Positions 16,816-26,055 of a stretch of 64,000 nt of DNA are shown piece after piece; positions within the stretch are counted from its first letter, which is position 1, and every line of letters begins with the position of its first letter. The notes below the pieces were generated by a model that worked only from the letters and a program-made list of their open reading frames with translations, was not told the origin of the DNA and made no database searches. This DNA comes from Salipaludibacillus sp047795645 (GTDB taxonomy: Bacteria > Bacillota > Bacilli > Bacillales > Salisediminibacteriaceae). Location: positions 4,464,001 through 4,528,000 of the forward strand of contig NZ_CP181045.1 of the NCBI RefSeq assembly GCF_047795645.1, read 5' to 3'. The position numbers and the translations under genes were made by a program.

Positions 16816-16954
16816 TTAATACTTCATCTCTTACACCGTGATCTTCTTCCTTCTTACGCTTTTTATTCAACTTTACCCAAAAGTATGCTCCAAAAACGAT
16901 ACTACCGAAAAAAAACAGAAACAAAAACACGGAGTCAGTAGCTACTTCCCACAT
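16805..16954 (-). CDS. Small single-helix membrane protein (49 aa), unknown function
   Basis: A short frame: an acidic start MWEVATDS, one hydrophobic helix with FLFFFGSIVFGAYFW, then a highly charged cytoplasmic tail KLNKKRKKEEDHGV ending VLNKK. The N-out/C-in topology follows the positive-inside rule. AAGGA lies about 13 bp before the ATG, a long spacing. It is just downstream of, and co-oriented with, the DUF2892 gene, so they may form an operon. I do not recognise a family. Confidence 0.55.
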   Translation of the reverse strand: MWEVATDSVFLFLFFFGSIVFGAYFWVKLNKKRKKEEDHGVRDEVLNKK

Positions 16955-16976
16955 TGTTGAGGATCATTCCTTTCCA

Positions 16977-17231
16977 TTAAGATGGATTAACAGGAGGGAA
17001 CGCTTCTTCAGTGAAGTCGTCGTTATTCGACTGGCGCTCCTCATACATGAACACAATCGGACAAAACCTGGTAATCCCTTCAGCGACTTTCATTGATCCC
17101 ATTATCATTGCTAATATCGGGGAACTGTTATGAGATCTTTTGACAAGTTTTGCTGTCCCCCAACCTAATAATGTAAAACCACAAGTAATTCTAATTAAAG
17201 CATTAAGTGTACCAATATTTGGCTTTATCAT
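16977..17231 (-). CDS. DUF2892 (YgaP-like membrane domain) protein
   Basis: An 84 aa protein with the DUF2892 signature MIKPNIGTLNALIRITCGFTLLGWGTAK, the first helix, and a second helix around ILAMIMGSMKVAEGITRFCP. The family is a two-helix membrane domain, often found alone or fused to rhodanese; its role is unknown. The FCP cysteine motif is conserved. AGGAGG precedes the start. It heads a possible two-gene unit with the 49 aa protein. Confidence 0.8.
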   Translation of the reverse strand: MIKPNIGTLNALIRITCGFTLLGWGTAKLVKRSHNSSPILAMIMGSMKVAEGITRFCPIVFMYEERQSNNDDFTEEAFPPVNPS

Positions 17232-17456
17232 AATTAACCTCCTTTGACTTTTATTCAGATTACAAAAAGGAAAATTTTGTTATATTTCTTAATGGAAATG
17301 TAACAATATCTTTACCAATGTATAACTGGAATGTGTTAAAATTATGAAAACGGTTTCTTTATTGGCGTAACTGGCTTCATAATTATTTTGATAGACATGT
17401 GAACAAATAAACATAATGAATTTTACTGACGAAAGTCATGGAAATAGGTGATAAAG

Positions 17457-19199
17457 ATGGATAAACAATTTTACTGGACAAAGAAACAAATACGAGAACA
17501 ACAATCTGTTGTTCAAGGAATGATTCCTCCAACGATGGTGATAACTAACGCAACATACTTGAACAGTTATCGTAAAATTTGGATGCATGGAAACATTTGG
17601 ATTCATGAAGACCGTATTGTATATTTGGGCCATGATATGCCAGAAAACAAAGTAGGGACGGACGTCATTGATGCTACTGGCCAATTTATTGTTCCTGGTT
17701 ATATTGAGCATCATGCTCATCCGTTTCAGTTATATCATCCCCTTACGTTTGCGAAGTATGCAGCAGAACGAGGGACAACGACACTTATTAATGACAATAT
17801 GATGTTTCTTTTTCATTTAGATAAAAAGAGAGTGTTTTCTTTAGTGGATGATTTACAAAAAACGCCTGCGACAATGCTATGGTGGGCTCGGTATGATGGT
17901 CAAACGGAGTTTAAAAACGTACATGATATGTTTTCTGGTTCTAATATGAAAGCTTGGATTGATCACCCATATGTTGTGCAAGGCGGAGAATTAACCGATT
18001 GGCCAAGTGTATTAAATGGGGACGATAACATGCTTCATTGGATGCTTGAAACAAAAAAAGCTCGGAAACCTATTGAAGGTCATTTACCAGGAGCGGGGAA
18101 AAAAACACTTACGAGGATGGCGCTTTTTGGTGTTGATGGTGACCATGAATCAATGACTGGAGATGATGTGCTCAATCGTTTAGATGTGGGTATGACGACG
18201 TCACTAAGATACTCTTCGATTCGACCAGATATGCCACGAATCCTACAAGAATTACATGGGATCGGTTTTAAACAATATGATCATCTCTTGATGACAACCG
18301 ATGGTTCGCCACCTCATTTTTTAAAAAGAGGAGTTATGGATCATTTAATAAAGTTAGCGATAGATGAGGACGTTCCTATAGTCGAAGCTATTAACATGTG
18401 TACGATTAATGTCGCAACTCATTATCATATGGACGACGTAATGGGAATGATAGCGCCTGGAAGACTTGCCAACCTAAATTTTTTACCTAGCAAAAAAAAT
18501 CCTTTACCAACAGACGTACTTGCGAAAGGTTTGTGGGTTCGTCGGAATAATCAGCCGTGTTTTCCAGATATAACCCTTGATTGGGAAAAATACGGATTTT
18601 TACCACTTGAATTGGATTGGGACTTAACAAGAAAGGACTTTCTTTTTTCAATGCCACTTGGCCTTGAGATGGTTAATGAAGTGATTATGAAACCATACCA
18701 AATTAATCATGATCTTACTTGCGAGGAACTATCTGAACAGAATGATGAATGTTTTCTGATGCTTATTGACAAACATGGGGAATGGCTAGTATCAACAGTC
18801 ATTAAAGGATTCTCCACAAAAATTTATGGGTTTGCAAGCTCTTTCTCGAATACGGGAGATCTGATTTTGATCGGTAAAAGTAAACAAGGTTTGCTTGATG
18901 CATTTCATCATTTAAAGAGGAAAAAGGGAGGCATAGTTCTCGTTGATCGAGTTGGAATTGTAGCAGATATTCCGTTGGATATTTCTGGAATGTTATCAAC
19001 GTTAACGATGAATAACGGGCTAATTGAGGAAGAAGAAAATCTCCGTAATGCTTTAATTGAACGAGGATATCCCTTCAAAGATCCTATTTATAGCTTGCTT
19101 TTCTTATCTGCAACACATTTACCTTTCGTAAGAATTACCCCAAAAGGCATTTTTGATGTGAAGAATAAAAGGGTACTCTTTCCCTCGATTATGCGTTAA
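17457..19199 (+). CDS. yerA: Adenine deaminase-like amidohydrolase (YerA family)
   Basis: A metal-dependent amidohydrolase of the adenine deaminase family. The N-terminal metal motif is GYIEHHAHPFQLYHP and a later one is GVDGDHESMTGDDVL; LLMTTDGSPPHFL carries a probable active-site Asp. The C-terminal adenine-deaminase domain is recognisable from about residue 400 (WLVSTVIKGF, GDLILIGKS). The 580 aa length equals B. subtilis YerA. ATG 17457 is chosen since AGGTGA lies at 17446-17451; a GTG at 17448 falls inside that site. Its exact substrate is not settled by sequence. Position before yerB-yerC-pcrB matches the conserved Bacillus order. Confidence 0.88.
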   Translation: MDKQFYWTKKQIREQQSVVQGMIPPTMVITNATYLNSYRKIWMHGNIWIHEDRIVYLGHDMPENKVGTDVIDATGQFIVPGYIEHHAHPFQLYHPLTFAKYAAERGTTTLINDNMMFLFHLDKKRVFSLVDDLQKTPATMLWWARYDGQTEFKNVHDMFSGSNMKAWIDHPYVVQGGELTDWPSVLNGDDNMLHWMLETKKARKPIEGHLPGAGKKTLTRMALFGVDGDHESMTGDDVLNRLDVGMTTSLRYSSIRPDMPRILQELHGIGFKQYDHLLMTTDGSPPHFLKRGVMDHLIKLAIDEDVPIVEAINMCTINVATHYHMDDVMGMIAPGRLANLNFLPSKKNPLPTDVLAKGLWVRRNNQPCFPDITLDWEKYGFLPLELDWDLTRKDFLFSMPLGLEMVNEVIMKPYQINHDLTCEELSEQNDECFLMLIDKHGEWLVSTVIKGFSTKIYGFASSFSNTGDLILIGKSKQGLLDAFHHLKRKKGGIVLVDRVGIVADIPLDISGMLSTLTMNNGLIEEEENLRNALIERGYPFKDPIYSLLFLSATHLPFVRITPKGIFDVKNKRVLFPSIMR

Positions 19200-19238
19200 A
19201 ATAGAAAAGAAACAGCTATGAGAGGTTGATGTCATCAA

Positions 19239-20321
19239 ATGGGACGATCAAAGATCACTCTATTTATTTTTATAGTATTTTTACTCTTTATATTTGCTGC
19301 ATGCAGTGGTGACAATGAAGTTGTGGAAGAGGAAGTAGACGAGGAATCAGATCAGGTCGAAGAAGAAAATAATGAGCCAGAAGTTGAACCAGAACCTGAT
19401 CCAGAGCCAGAGTTTGCAGGAGTTTATCCGTTAACTGGGGACGAGACGGATAATGTTGTTGATCATCGTGCATTTGGTATTATGATTGAAAACTCTTCCT
19501 CTGCACGACCACAATCTGGTTTGTATCAAGCGGATGTGGTATATGAAGTGTTATCAGAAGGGCGGATAACTAGGTTGCTTGCTTTCTATCATAGTCAGCA
19601 GCCAGAACGAATTGGACCGGTACGGAGTGCGCGAGACTATTACATCTTTTTAAATAATGGGTACGATGCGATGTATGCTTCGGCAGGAGGAAGTCCAGGG
19701 GCTTTCGACCTTGTTGATAGGGGACAAGTTCCATACATAAATGCATTAACTTACGATGGACAATTTTTTAGCAGATCTAGTGAACGATCAGCGCCACACA
19801 ATATGTATACAACTTACGAAGATCTACAGGAAGCAGCGGAACATATTGCTTTTGATTTAGAAGGTCGAAAGCCACCGGAACTACCTTTCACAGAAGAAGC
19901 TGATGCGTCTTTATCTGAAAGAGAATCATTAGCAGTGCATGTTGATTATGGGAGTTCTATAAACAACGTTACATTTGAGTACGATGAAGATCTTGATGGA
20001 TATATTCGGTCTGTTGGTGGAGAAAGAGTAGACGATATGGAAACTGGAAATCCAGTTGCACCTCGTAATTTGTTTATTGTAGGTGCCACCCATCGAGTTG
20101 TTGATGATCAGGGACGACGAGATATTGACATTGAGTCAGGTGGGAACGCATACTTGATACAGGATGGTTATGTGATTGAAGCTGAATGGCAAAACGTAGA
20201 TGGTGTCATCCTACCATTCAAAGAAGGTGAGCCTCTACATTTTTTACCTGGTCAAACATGGATTAACTTTGTGGAATCGATAGATAGTGATGTGTCATTC
20301 CAGGAAGAAGAGGAAGACTAA
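19239..20321 (+). CDS. yerB: DUF3048-domain lipoprotein (YerB)
   Basis: A surface lipoprotein: signal helix, lipobox FAAC with C22, and a strongly acidic Glu/Pro linker to about residue 60. The DUF3048 core contains AFGIMIENSSSARPQSGLYQAD, RITRLLAFYHSQQPERIGPVRSARDYYI and SAPHNMYTT. The function of the family is unknown. It follows yerA by 39 bp and precedes yerC by 19 bp, so it is probably in the same transcript. Family and position both agree with YerB. Confidence 0.9.
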   Translation: MGRSKITLFIFIVFLLFIFAACSGDNEVVEEEVDEESDQVEEENNEPEVEPEPDPEPEFAGVYPLTGDETDNVVDHRAFGIMIENSSSARPQSGLYQADVVYEVLSEGRITRLLAFYHSQQPERIGPVRSARDYYIFLNNGYDAMYASAGGSPGAFDLVDRGQVPYINALTYDGQFFSRSSERSAPHNMYTTYEDLQEAAEHIAFDLEGRKPPELPFTEEADASLSERESLAVHVDYGSSINNVTFEYDEDLDGYIRSVGGERVDDMETGNPVAPRNLFIVGATHRVVDDQGRRDIDIESGGNAYLIQDGYVIEAEWQNVDGVILPFKEGEPLHFLPGQTWINFVESIDSDVSFQEEEED

Positions 20322-20340
20322 GAAAGGATGACTTCATGAC

Positions 20341-20643
20341 ATGCAAATTGATAAATTACGTGGAAAAGAATTAGACCAACTTTTTAAAGCAATATTAAGC
20401 TTAAAAGATGTTGAAGAGTCTTATACTTTCTTCGACGATCTTTGTACGATGAACGAAATCCAATCGTTGGCGCAACGGTTGGAAGTTGCGCGCATGCTTA
20501 TGGATGGCGACACATACCAGCGAATCGAAAAGGATACTGGTGCAAGTACGGCAACGATTTCTAGAGTGAAACGTTGCATAAACTATGGCAACGACGGTTA
20601 CAAGTTTGCATTGGACCGGGTACATGGAAAGACAGAAGAATAG
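20341..20643 (+). CDS. yerC: TrpR-like protein YerC/YecD
   Basis: A 100 aa helical DNA-binding protein of the TrpR-related YerC/YecD family. TMNEIQSLAQRLEVARMLMDG leads to the helix-turn-helix TYQRIEKDTGASTATISRVKRCI. In B. subtilis YerC/HisR regulates histidine metabolism; whether that holds here cannot be judged from this window. ATG follows a GAAAGGATG site. A terminator lies directly after it. Confidence 0.9.
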   Translation: MQIDKLRGKELDQLFKAILSLKDVEESYTFFDDLCTMNEIQSLAQRLEVARMLMDGDTYQRIEKDTGASTATISRVKRCINYGNDGYKFALDRVHGKTEE

Positions 20644-20647
20644 TACG

Positions 20648-20679
20648 GAGACCTGGGCGATCTCAGGTCTCTTTTTTTT
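20648..20679 (+). terminator. Terminator after yerC
   Basis: GAGACCTG (20648-20655) pairs perfectly with CAGGTCTC (20664-20671) and is followed by eight T residues. Confidence 0.92.
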
Positions 20680-20913
20680 GAATTATGGTAGTCGATCTGA
20701 ACTATTGGTACGTTATCTACACAAATTTGGTGGTAGTATGCTGAAATATGTGCATCCTATGCACAAATATCATAGTCTTATGCTGATATTAGAATAACTA
20801 TCGCCACGAGTTAAGGATATTTTCATAATTGAGGAAGTAAGTTGTCGAGACTGCCTCCGATTTTTGATATACTAATCCTCAGATAACTAACGTAATGAAT
20901 GATTGGAGATAGA

Positions 20914-21603
20914 ATGATGAAAGCGTACAATGAATGGCACCATGTATTTAAGTTAGATCCAAATAAAACTCTTTCTGAAGAGGCATTGGAGCAAATATGT
21001 GAGTCTGGGACAGATGCAGTAATAATTGGTGGGAGCGATGGCGTGACAGAAGATAATACGCTCGATTTACTGATGCGTGTGAGACGTTTTAGTGTCGCTT
21101 GTGTGCTAGAAGTGAGCAATCTTCATGCCATTCTGCCGGGATTTGATTACTATCTAATCCCATCCGTTTTAAATAGTCGTCATACGACGTGGTTGAATGG
21201 ACTCCACCATCGTGCTGTGAAGGAATTTGGACACTTCATCAATTTCGAAGAGGTGTTAGCAGAAGGTTATTGTGTACTAAACCCGAACTCTAAAGTGGCA
21301 GAGTTAACGGATGCTGATACAGAATTAGATGAAGAAGATATTGTCGCCTATGCGAGAATGACAGATAAGCTCTTTCATATGCCAATTTTTTATATGGAAT
21401 ATAGTGGAATATATGGTGATTCTGACATCGTCAAAAAAGTCAGCAGGGTACTTGAAAAATCACAATTGTTTTATGGCGGGGGTATTGAGTCACTTGAACA
21501 GGCGGAAGAAATGGCGGAATATGCTGATACAATTGTGGTTGGAAACATCATTTATAAAGATTTAAAAAATGCGATAAAAACGGTTGAAGCAGTAAAAAAT
21601 TAA
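20914..21603 (+). CDS. pcrB: Heptaprenylglyceryl phosphate synthase
   Basis: A TIM-barrel prenyltransferase joining heptaprenyl diphosphate to glycerol 1-phosphate. The start WHHVFKLDPNK, GTDAVIIGGSDGVTEDN, PSVLNS and the C-terminal phosphate site YGGGIESLEQAEEMAEYADTIVVGN are PcrB signatures. ATG 20914 is chosen behind TTGGAG; an in-frame ATG at 20899 lies upstream of that site, and ATG 20917 is equally possible. The 229 aa length matches B. subtilis PcrB. It precedes pcrA, as in other Bacilli. Confidence 0.93.
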   Translation: MMKAYNEWHHVFKLDPNKTLSEEALEQICESGTDAVIIGGSDGVTEDNTLDLLMRVRRFSVACVLEVSNLHAILPGFDYYLIPSVLNSRHTTWLNGLHHRAVKEFGHFINFEEVLAEGYCVLNPNSKVAELTDADTELDEEDIVAYARMTDKLFHMPIFYMEYSGIYGDSDIVKKVSRVLEKSQLFYGGGIESLEQAEEMAEYADTIVVGNIIYKDLKNAIKTVEAVKN

Positions 21604-21669
21604 GTGTACAAAACTACATAAAAAGAGTAAAATAAAAACAAATAGAACGTACGTTTGGATGGTGTTATT

Positions 21670-23904
21670 ATGAGTGAATTATTGCAAGGTTTAAACCCTG
21701 AACAACAGGAGGCAGTCAAACATGCGGAAGGGCCACTCCTCATTATGGCAGGGGCAGGAAGTGGTAAGACGAGAGTGTTAACGCACCGAATCGCTTATTT
21801 AATTGGAGAAAAGAGTGTGCCGCATTGGTCGATTCTTGCGATTACCTTTACGAACAAAGCCGCTCGAGAAATGAAAAATCGTGTTGCTAGAATTATCGGA
21901 GAACAAGCAGAAGGAATGTGGATTTCCACATTTCACTCTATGTGTGTGAGAATTCTCAGAAGAGATATTGATCGAATTGGATATAATCGAAACTTTACTA
22001 TTCTAGATTCTTCTGATCAAAAAACAGTAATCAAGCGCCTTGTTAAAGAAATGAATATTGATTCGAAAAAATTTGATCCACGGACGATTCTTGGTTCAAT
22101 TAGCTCAGCAAAGAATGAGTTAAAAACACCGGAAGATTTTGCTAAAACCGCAAATAGCTACTATGACGAAACCGTATTAAAAGTTTACGAAGCTTACCAA
22201 AAAGAGTTGAAAAAAAACCAATCATTAGATTTTGATGATTTGATCATGACGACGATTAAACTTTTTAAACTCGTTCCAGAAGTGCTAGAGTACTACCAAC
22301 GACGTTTTCGCTATGTGATGGTTGACGAGTATCAAGATACGAACCGGGCACAATACATGTTAGTAAAGATGATGGCTGATCGCCATAAAAATATTTGTGT
22401 CGTTGGAGACTCTGATCAGTCAATTTATCGATGGCGCGGCGCTGATATTCAAAATATCATGTCGTTTGAAAAAGATTATACCAATGCGACTGTTGTTATG
22501 TTAGAGCAAAATTATCGATCAACGAAGCGAATTCTTGAAGCTGCCAATAAAGTGATAGATAAAAACACGGGGCGTAAGCCGAAGAATTTATGGACAGAAA
22601 ATATTGATGGCGAAAAATTAAGCTATTATGAGGCAGATAATGAGCACGATGAAGCTAGATTTGTCGTTGGGAAAGTCAAAGATCATATGGATAGCGGTAA
22701 ATACAAAGCATCTGACATAGCGATCCTCTATCGAACGAATGCACAGTCTCGTGTCATCGAGGAGTTGTTTGTTAAATCTAATTTGTCCTACACGATTGTT
22801 GGAGGGACAAAGTTCTATGATAGAAAAGAAATCAAAGATTTACTTGCTTATTTGAGGCTTGTTGCTAATCCGGCAGATGATATAAGTTTGCGTAGAATTA
22901 TTAATGTGCCAAAGCGTGGAATTGGTAATACAACGTTAGATAAAATACAAGATTATGCTAACCGTCACGACATTTCATTATTTGAAACGATTCAAAACAT
23001 TGATCAACTCGGATTAAGTGGACGCTTCACGAAAATGCTAAAGGAATTTGGTGACCAACTGCGTGGCTGGGTGGAGATGCAAGAATACCTTCCTGTAATG
23101 GAGCTCGTCGAAGAGTTGCTAGAGAAGACAGGTTACCGAGACATGCTTAAAAATGACAATAGTCTTGAAGCAGAAGGTCGACTAGAAAACATTAACGAAT
23201 TTTTAACAGTAGCAAAAGAATTTGAAGATGTAAATGAAGATAAAACCTTAATTGCATTTCTGACTGATTTAGCGTTGATTGCAGATATTGATAAGGTGGA
23301 AGATGAAAATGAAGAAGCCAGCGAAAAAATTCTACTCATGACTCTGCACTCGGCTAAGGGGCTAGAATTCCCACTTGTTTTCCTTATTGGACTTGAAGAG
23401 GGGATCTTCCCACATAGTCGTTCATTAACGGAAGAAGTCGAAATGGAAGAAGAGAGAAGACTTGCTTATGTTGGAATAACTCGAGCAGAACAGCTTCTTT
23501 ATATGAGCCGAGCACGCATGCGAACACTCTACGGTAAGACAAACATCAATCCGCCGTCACGCTTTCTGAGCGAAGTACCAGAGGAATTAATTGAAGCGAT
23601 TGGCAGCTCACAACAGCCAGCGCCAGTGTGGATGAAACCAGCGAAATCAGGAGATGGAGTGGGAACTAGTCCTGCAAAACCAGTAATACCTAGAAGAAAA
23701 ACAGTGTCGCAACCGCAAACCACTACGACAGAAGGAGCCTCATTTGCATGGGGAGTTGGCGATAAAGCTTTGCATAAAAAATGGGGCACAGGAACGGTTG
23801 TAAGTTTGAGAGGTGAAGGGGAAAACGTTGAATTAGACATTGCATTCCCAGAAGTTGGGGTGAAGCGACTTGCCGCTAAATTTGCACCGATTACGAAAGG
23901 ATAA
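21670..23904 (+). CDS. pcrA: ATP-dependent DNA helicase PcrA
   Basis: An SF1A 3'-5' DNA helicase for repair and rolling-circle replication. The 744 aa chain has Walker A AGAGSGKT (27-34), motif Ia ILAITFTNKAAREM, Walker B VDEYQDTN, GDSDQSIYRWRGA (motif III), LEQNYRS (motif IV), LMTLHSAKGLEF (motif V) and YVGITRAEQLLY (motif VI). A C-terminal Tudor-like segment (WGVGDKALHKKWGTGTVVS) binds RNA polymerase in this family. ATG 21670 is preferred; a TTG at 21655 would add five residues. It is 12 bp upstream of ligA, so the two are co-transcribed. Confidence 0.98.
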   Translation: MSELLQGLNPEQQEAVKHAEGPLLIMAGAGSGKTRVLTHRIAYLIGEKSVPHWSILAITFTNKAAREMKNRVARIIGEQAEGMWISTFHSMCVRILRRDIDRIGYNRNFTILDSSDQKTVIKRLVKEMNIDSKKFDPRTILGSISSAKNELKTPEDFAKTANSYYDETVLKVYEAYQKELKKNQSLDFDDLIMTTIKLFKLVPEVLEYYQRRFRYVMVDEYQDTNRAQYMLVKMMADRHKNICVVGDSDQSIYRWRGADIQNIMSFEKDYTNATVVMLEQNYRSTKRILEAANKVIDKNTGRKPKNLWTENIDGEKLSYYEADNEHDEARFVVGKVKDHMDSGKYKASDIAILYRTNAQSRVIEELFVKSNLSYTIVGGTKFYDRKEIKDLLAYLRLVANPADDISLRRIINVPKRGIGNTTLDKIQDYANRHDISLFETIQNIDQLGLSGRFTKMLKEFGDQLRGWVEMQEYLPVMELVEELLEKTGYRDMLKNDNSLEAEGRLENINEFLTVAKEFEDVNEDKTLIAFLTDLALIADIDKVEDENEEASEKILLMTLHSAKGLEFPLVFLIGLEEGIFPHSRSLTEEVEMEEERRLAYVGITRAEQLLYMSRARMRTLYGKTNINPPSRFLSEVPEELIEAIGSSQQPAPVWMKPAKSGDGVGTSPAKPVIPRRKTVSQPQTTTTEGASFAWGVGDKALHKKWGTGTVVSLRGEGENVELDIAFPEVGVKRLAAKFAPITKG

Positions 23905-23916
23905 GGTGAGATATTT

Positions 23917-25920
23917 ATGTCAAACGATCAAGTGAAAAAACAAATCGATCAGCTAACCGATAAGTTAAATGACTATGCTCACCAATATTATGTGTTGGAC
24001 CAACCTGTAGTAAGTGATGCAGAATACGATCACCTTTTGCGAGAACTAAATGAGCTTGAAGTCAAATATCCGGACTTAAAACGTGAGGACTCTCCAAGTG
24101 AACGAGTAGGTGGAGAGACGTTAGATCATTTTAGTAAAGTACAACATGAAGTTCCGATGCTTAGTTTATCGAACGCTTTTGATGCTCAAGAACTACATGA
24201 TTTTGATCGGCGTGTTCAACAAGGATTGGGGCACAAGGCTTCTTACAGTTGCGAGTTGAAGATTGACGGACTAGCAGTCACACTTAAGTATCAAAATGGA
24301 CGTTTTGTACAAGGCGCGACTCGAGGAGACGGAACGACAGGAGAAGATATTACAAGCAATTTGAAAACCATTGCGACAATTCCATTGAAGTTGAGAGAAT
24401 CAGTGACAATCGATGTCCGTGGGGAAGCTTTCATGCCAAAAAGCTCATTTAATCGTCTCAACAAAGCAAAGGAAGCAAAAGAAGAAGCGTTATTTGCTAA
24501 TCCTAGAAATGCAGCAGCTGGTTCTTTGCGCCAATTAGATCCAAAAATTGCTGCGAAACGTCAGTTAGATATCTTTATATATTCTGTTGGGCAACTTGAA
24601 GAGAAAGTGTTGGACTCTCATCATGAATCTTTGCAATACGTGAGCGAGCTTGGATTTAAAATAAACGATCAAGCCAAGCATTGTGAAAATATAGAAGAAG
24701 TTGTTGAATATTGTGAAGGTTGGCTAGAGAAAAGAGCAAATCTCCCATATGAAATTGATGGAATTGTCATTAAGGTTGATCGATTGGAAGATCAAAAAAG
24801 ATTAGGTTTTACAGCGAAAAATCCTCGCTGGGCAACTGCATTTAAATTTCCAGCAGAAGAAGTGATAACTACGTTAAGAGATATCGTATTGAGTGTTGGA
24901 CGAACGGGTGTTGTTACACCTACAGCTATTTTAGATCCAGTAACGGTCGCAGGAACAACGGTTCAGCGCGCCTCTCTTCATAACGAAGATATTATTCGCC
25001 AGCAAGATGTAAAAATTGGTGACAAACTGACGATAAAAAAGGCAGGCGACGTTATTCCTAAAGTAGTTAATGTCCTAGTCGATCGACGTACGGGAGAAGA
25101 AAAAGATTTCCACATGCCGACGGAATGCCCAGAATGCAAAAGTGAATTGGTTCGTATTGAAGGGGAAGTGGCTTTACGATGTGTGAATCCAAAGTGTCCT
25201 GCACAAATACGCGAAGGTTTGATTCATTTTGTTTCAAGGAATGCAATGAATATTGATGGATTGGGTGAAGCTGTAATTACTCAGTTATTTGAACATGAAC
25301 TTGTAGAAGATGTCGCTGATCTATATCGTCTTGAACGAGAAGAACTTATGAAATTAGAACGAATGGGTGAGAAATCGGTTGATAACTTATTAAAAGCGAT
25401 TGAAGTAACAAAAACAAATTCACTTGAAAAACTATTGTTTGGATTAGGGATTCGTTTCGTGGGGGCAAAAGCTGCGAAGACCTTAGCGATGAATTTTGAA
25501 AAGATGAAATCTCTTCAAAACGCGACAATTGAACAATTAGAAGCTGTTGATGAAATTGGCACGAAAATGGCTGATGCGATTGCGACTTATTTTGACAAGC
25601 AAGAAGTGCAAATGTTACTGGAAGAATTAGAAAACTTAGGGGTTAATATGATATATACAGGTCCAAAGCTCCAGGCTACAGAAAATTTGGATACTGTTTT
25701 TGCAGGTAAAACAATCGTCCTCACTGGATCAATGGAAGAGATGTCGCGAAAAGAAGCCAAGGAAAAAATTGAAGCACTTGGTGGTAAAGTGACTGGAAGT
25801 GTCACTGCAAAAACAGATATACTCATTGCAGGCGAAAGAGCAGGGTCGAAACTGAAGAAAGCAATTGAACTTGAAATTGACGTGTGGGATGAAGCTCGAT
25901 TAATAACAGAACTAGGCTAA
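23917..25920 (+). CDS. ligA: NAD-dependent DNA ligase
   Basis: This enzyme seals nicks in DNA using NAD (EC 6.5.1.2). The 667 aa protein has the Ia domain (YYVLDQPVVSDAEYD), the adenylation lysine K115 in CELKIDG, the OB-fold, a four-cysteine zinc finger (CPEC, then RCVNPKCP), helix-hairpin-helix repeats and a C-terminal BRCT domain (KTIVLTGSMEEMSRKEAKEK). All domains are intact and in order. AAGGTGAG precedes the ATG. It sits in the conserved pcrA-ligA-camS order. Confidence 0.98.
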   Translation: MSNDQVKKQIDQLTDKLNDYAHQYYVLDQPVVSDAEYDHLLRELNELEVKYPDLKREDSPSERVGGETLDHFSKVQHEVPMLSLSNAFDAQELHDFDRRVQQGLGHKASYSCELKIDGLAVTLKYQNGRFVQGATRGDGTTGEDITSNLKTIATIPLKLRESVTIDVRGEAFMPKSSFNRLNKAKEAKEEALFANPRNAAAGSLRQLDPKIAAKRQLDIFIYSVGQLEEKVLDSHHESLQYVSELGFKINDQAKHCENIEEVVEYCEGWLEKRANLPYEIDGIVIKVDRLEDQKRLGFTAKNPRWATAFKFPAEEVITTLRDIVLSVGRTGVVTPTAILDPVTVAGTTVQRASLHNEDIIRQQDVKIGDKLTIKKAGDVIPKVVNVLVDRRTGEEKDFHMPTECPECKSELVRIEGEVALRCVNPKCPAQIREGLIHFVSRNAMNIDGLGEAVITQLFEHELVEDVADLYRLEREELMKLERMGEKSVDNLLKAIEVTKTNSLEKLLFGLGIRFVGAKAAKTLAMNFEKMKSLQNATIEQLEAVDEIGTKMADAIATYFDKQEVQMLLEELENLGVNMIYTGPKLQATENLDTVFAGKTIVLTGSMEEMSRKEAKEKIEALGGKVTGSVTAKTDILIAGERAGSKLKKAIELEIDVWDEARLITELG

Positions 25921-26055
25921 AGGACATAGGGAAGACCATGAAAAAGGTTAGGCTAGACCGTGTCATCGGTTTGTGAGAAAATAGTTAATAGGCAAGTCGA
26001 TTGACGGTTTATCAGTTTGAGACGCCAAAAGGTCGATGGCGAGGAGTGTGGATGA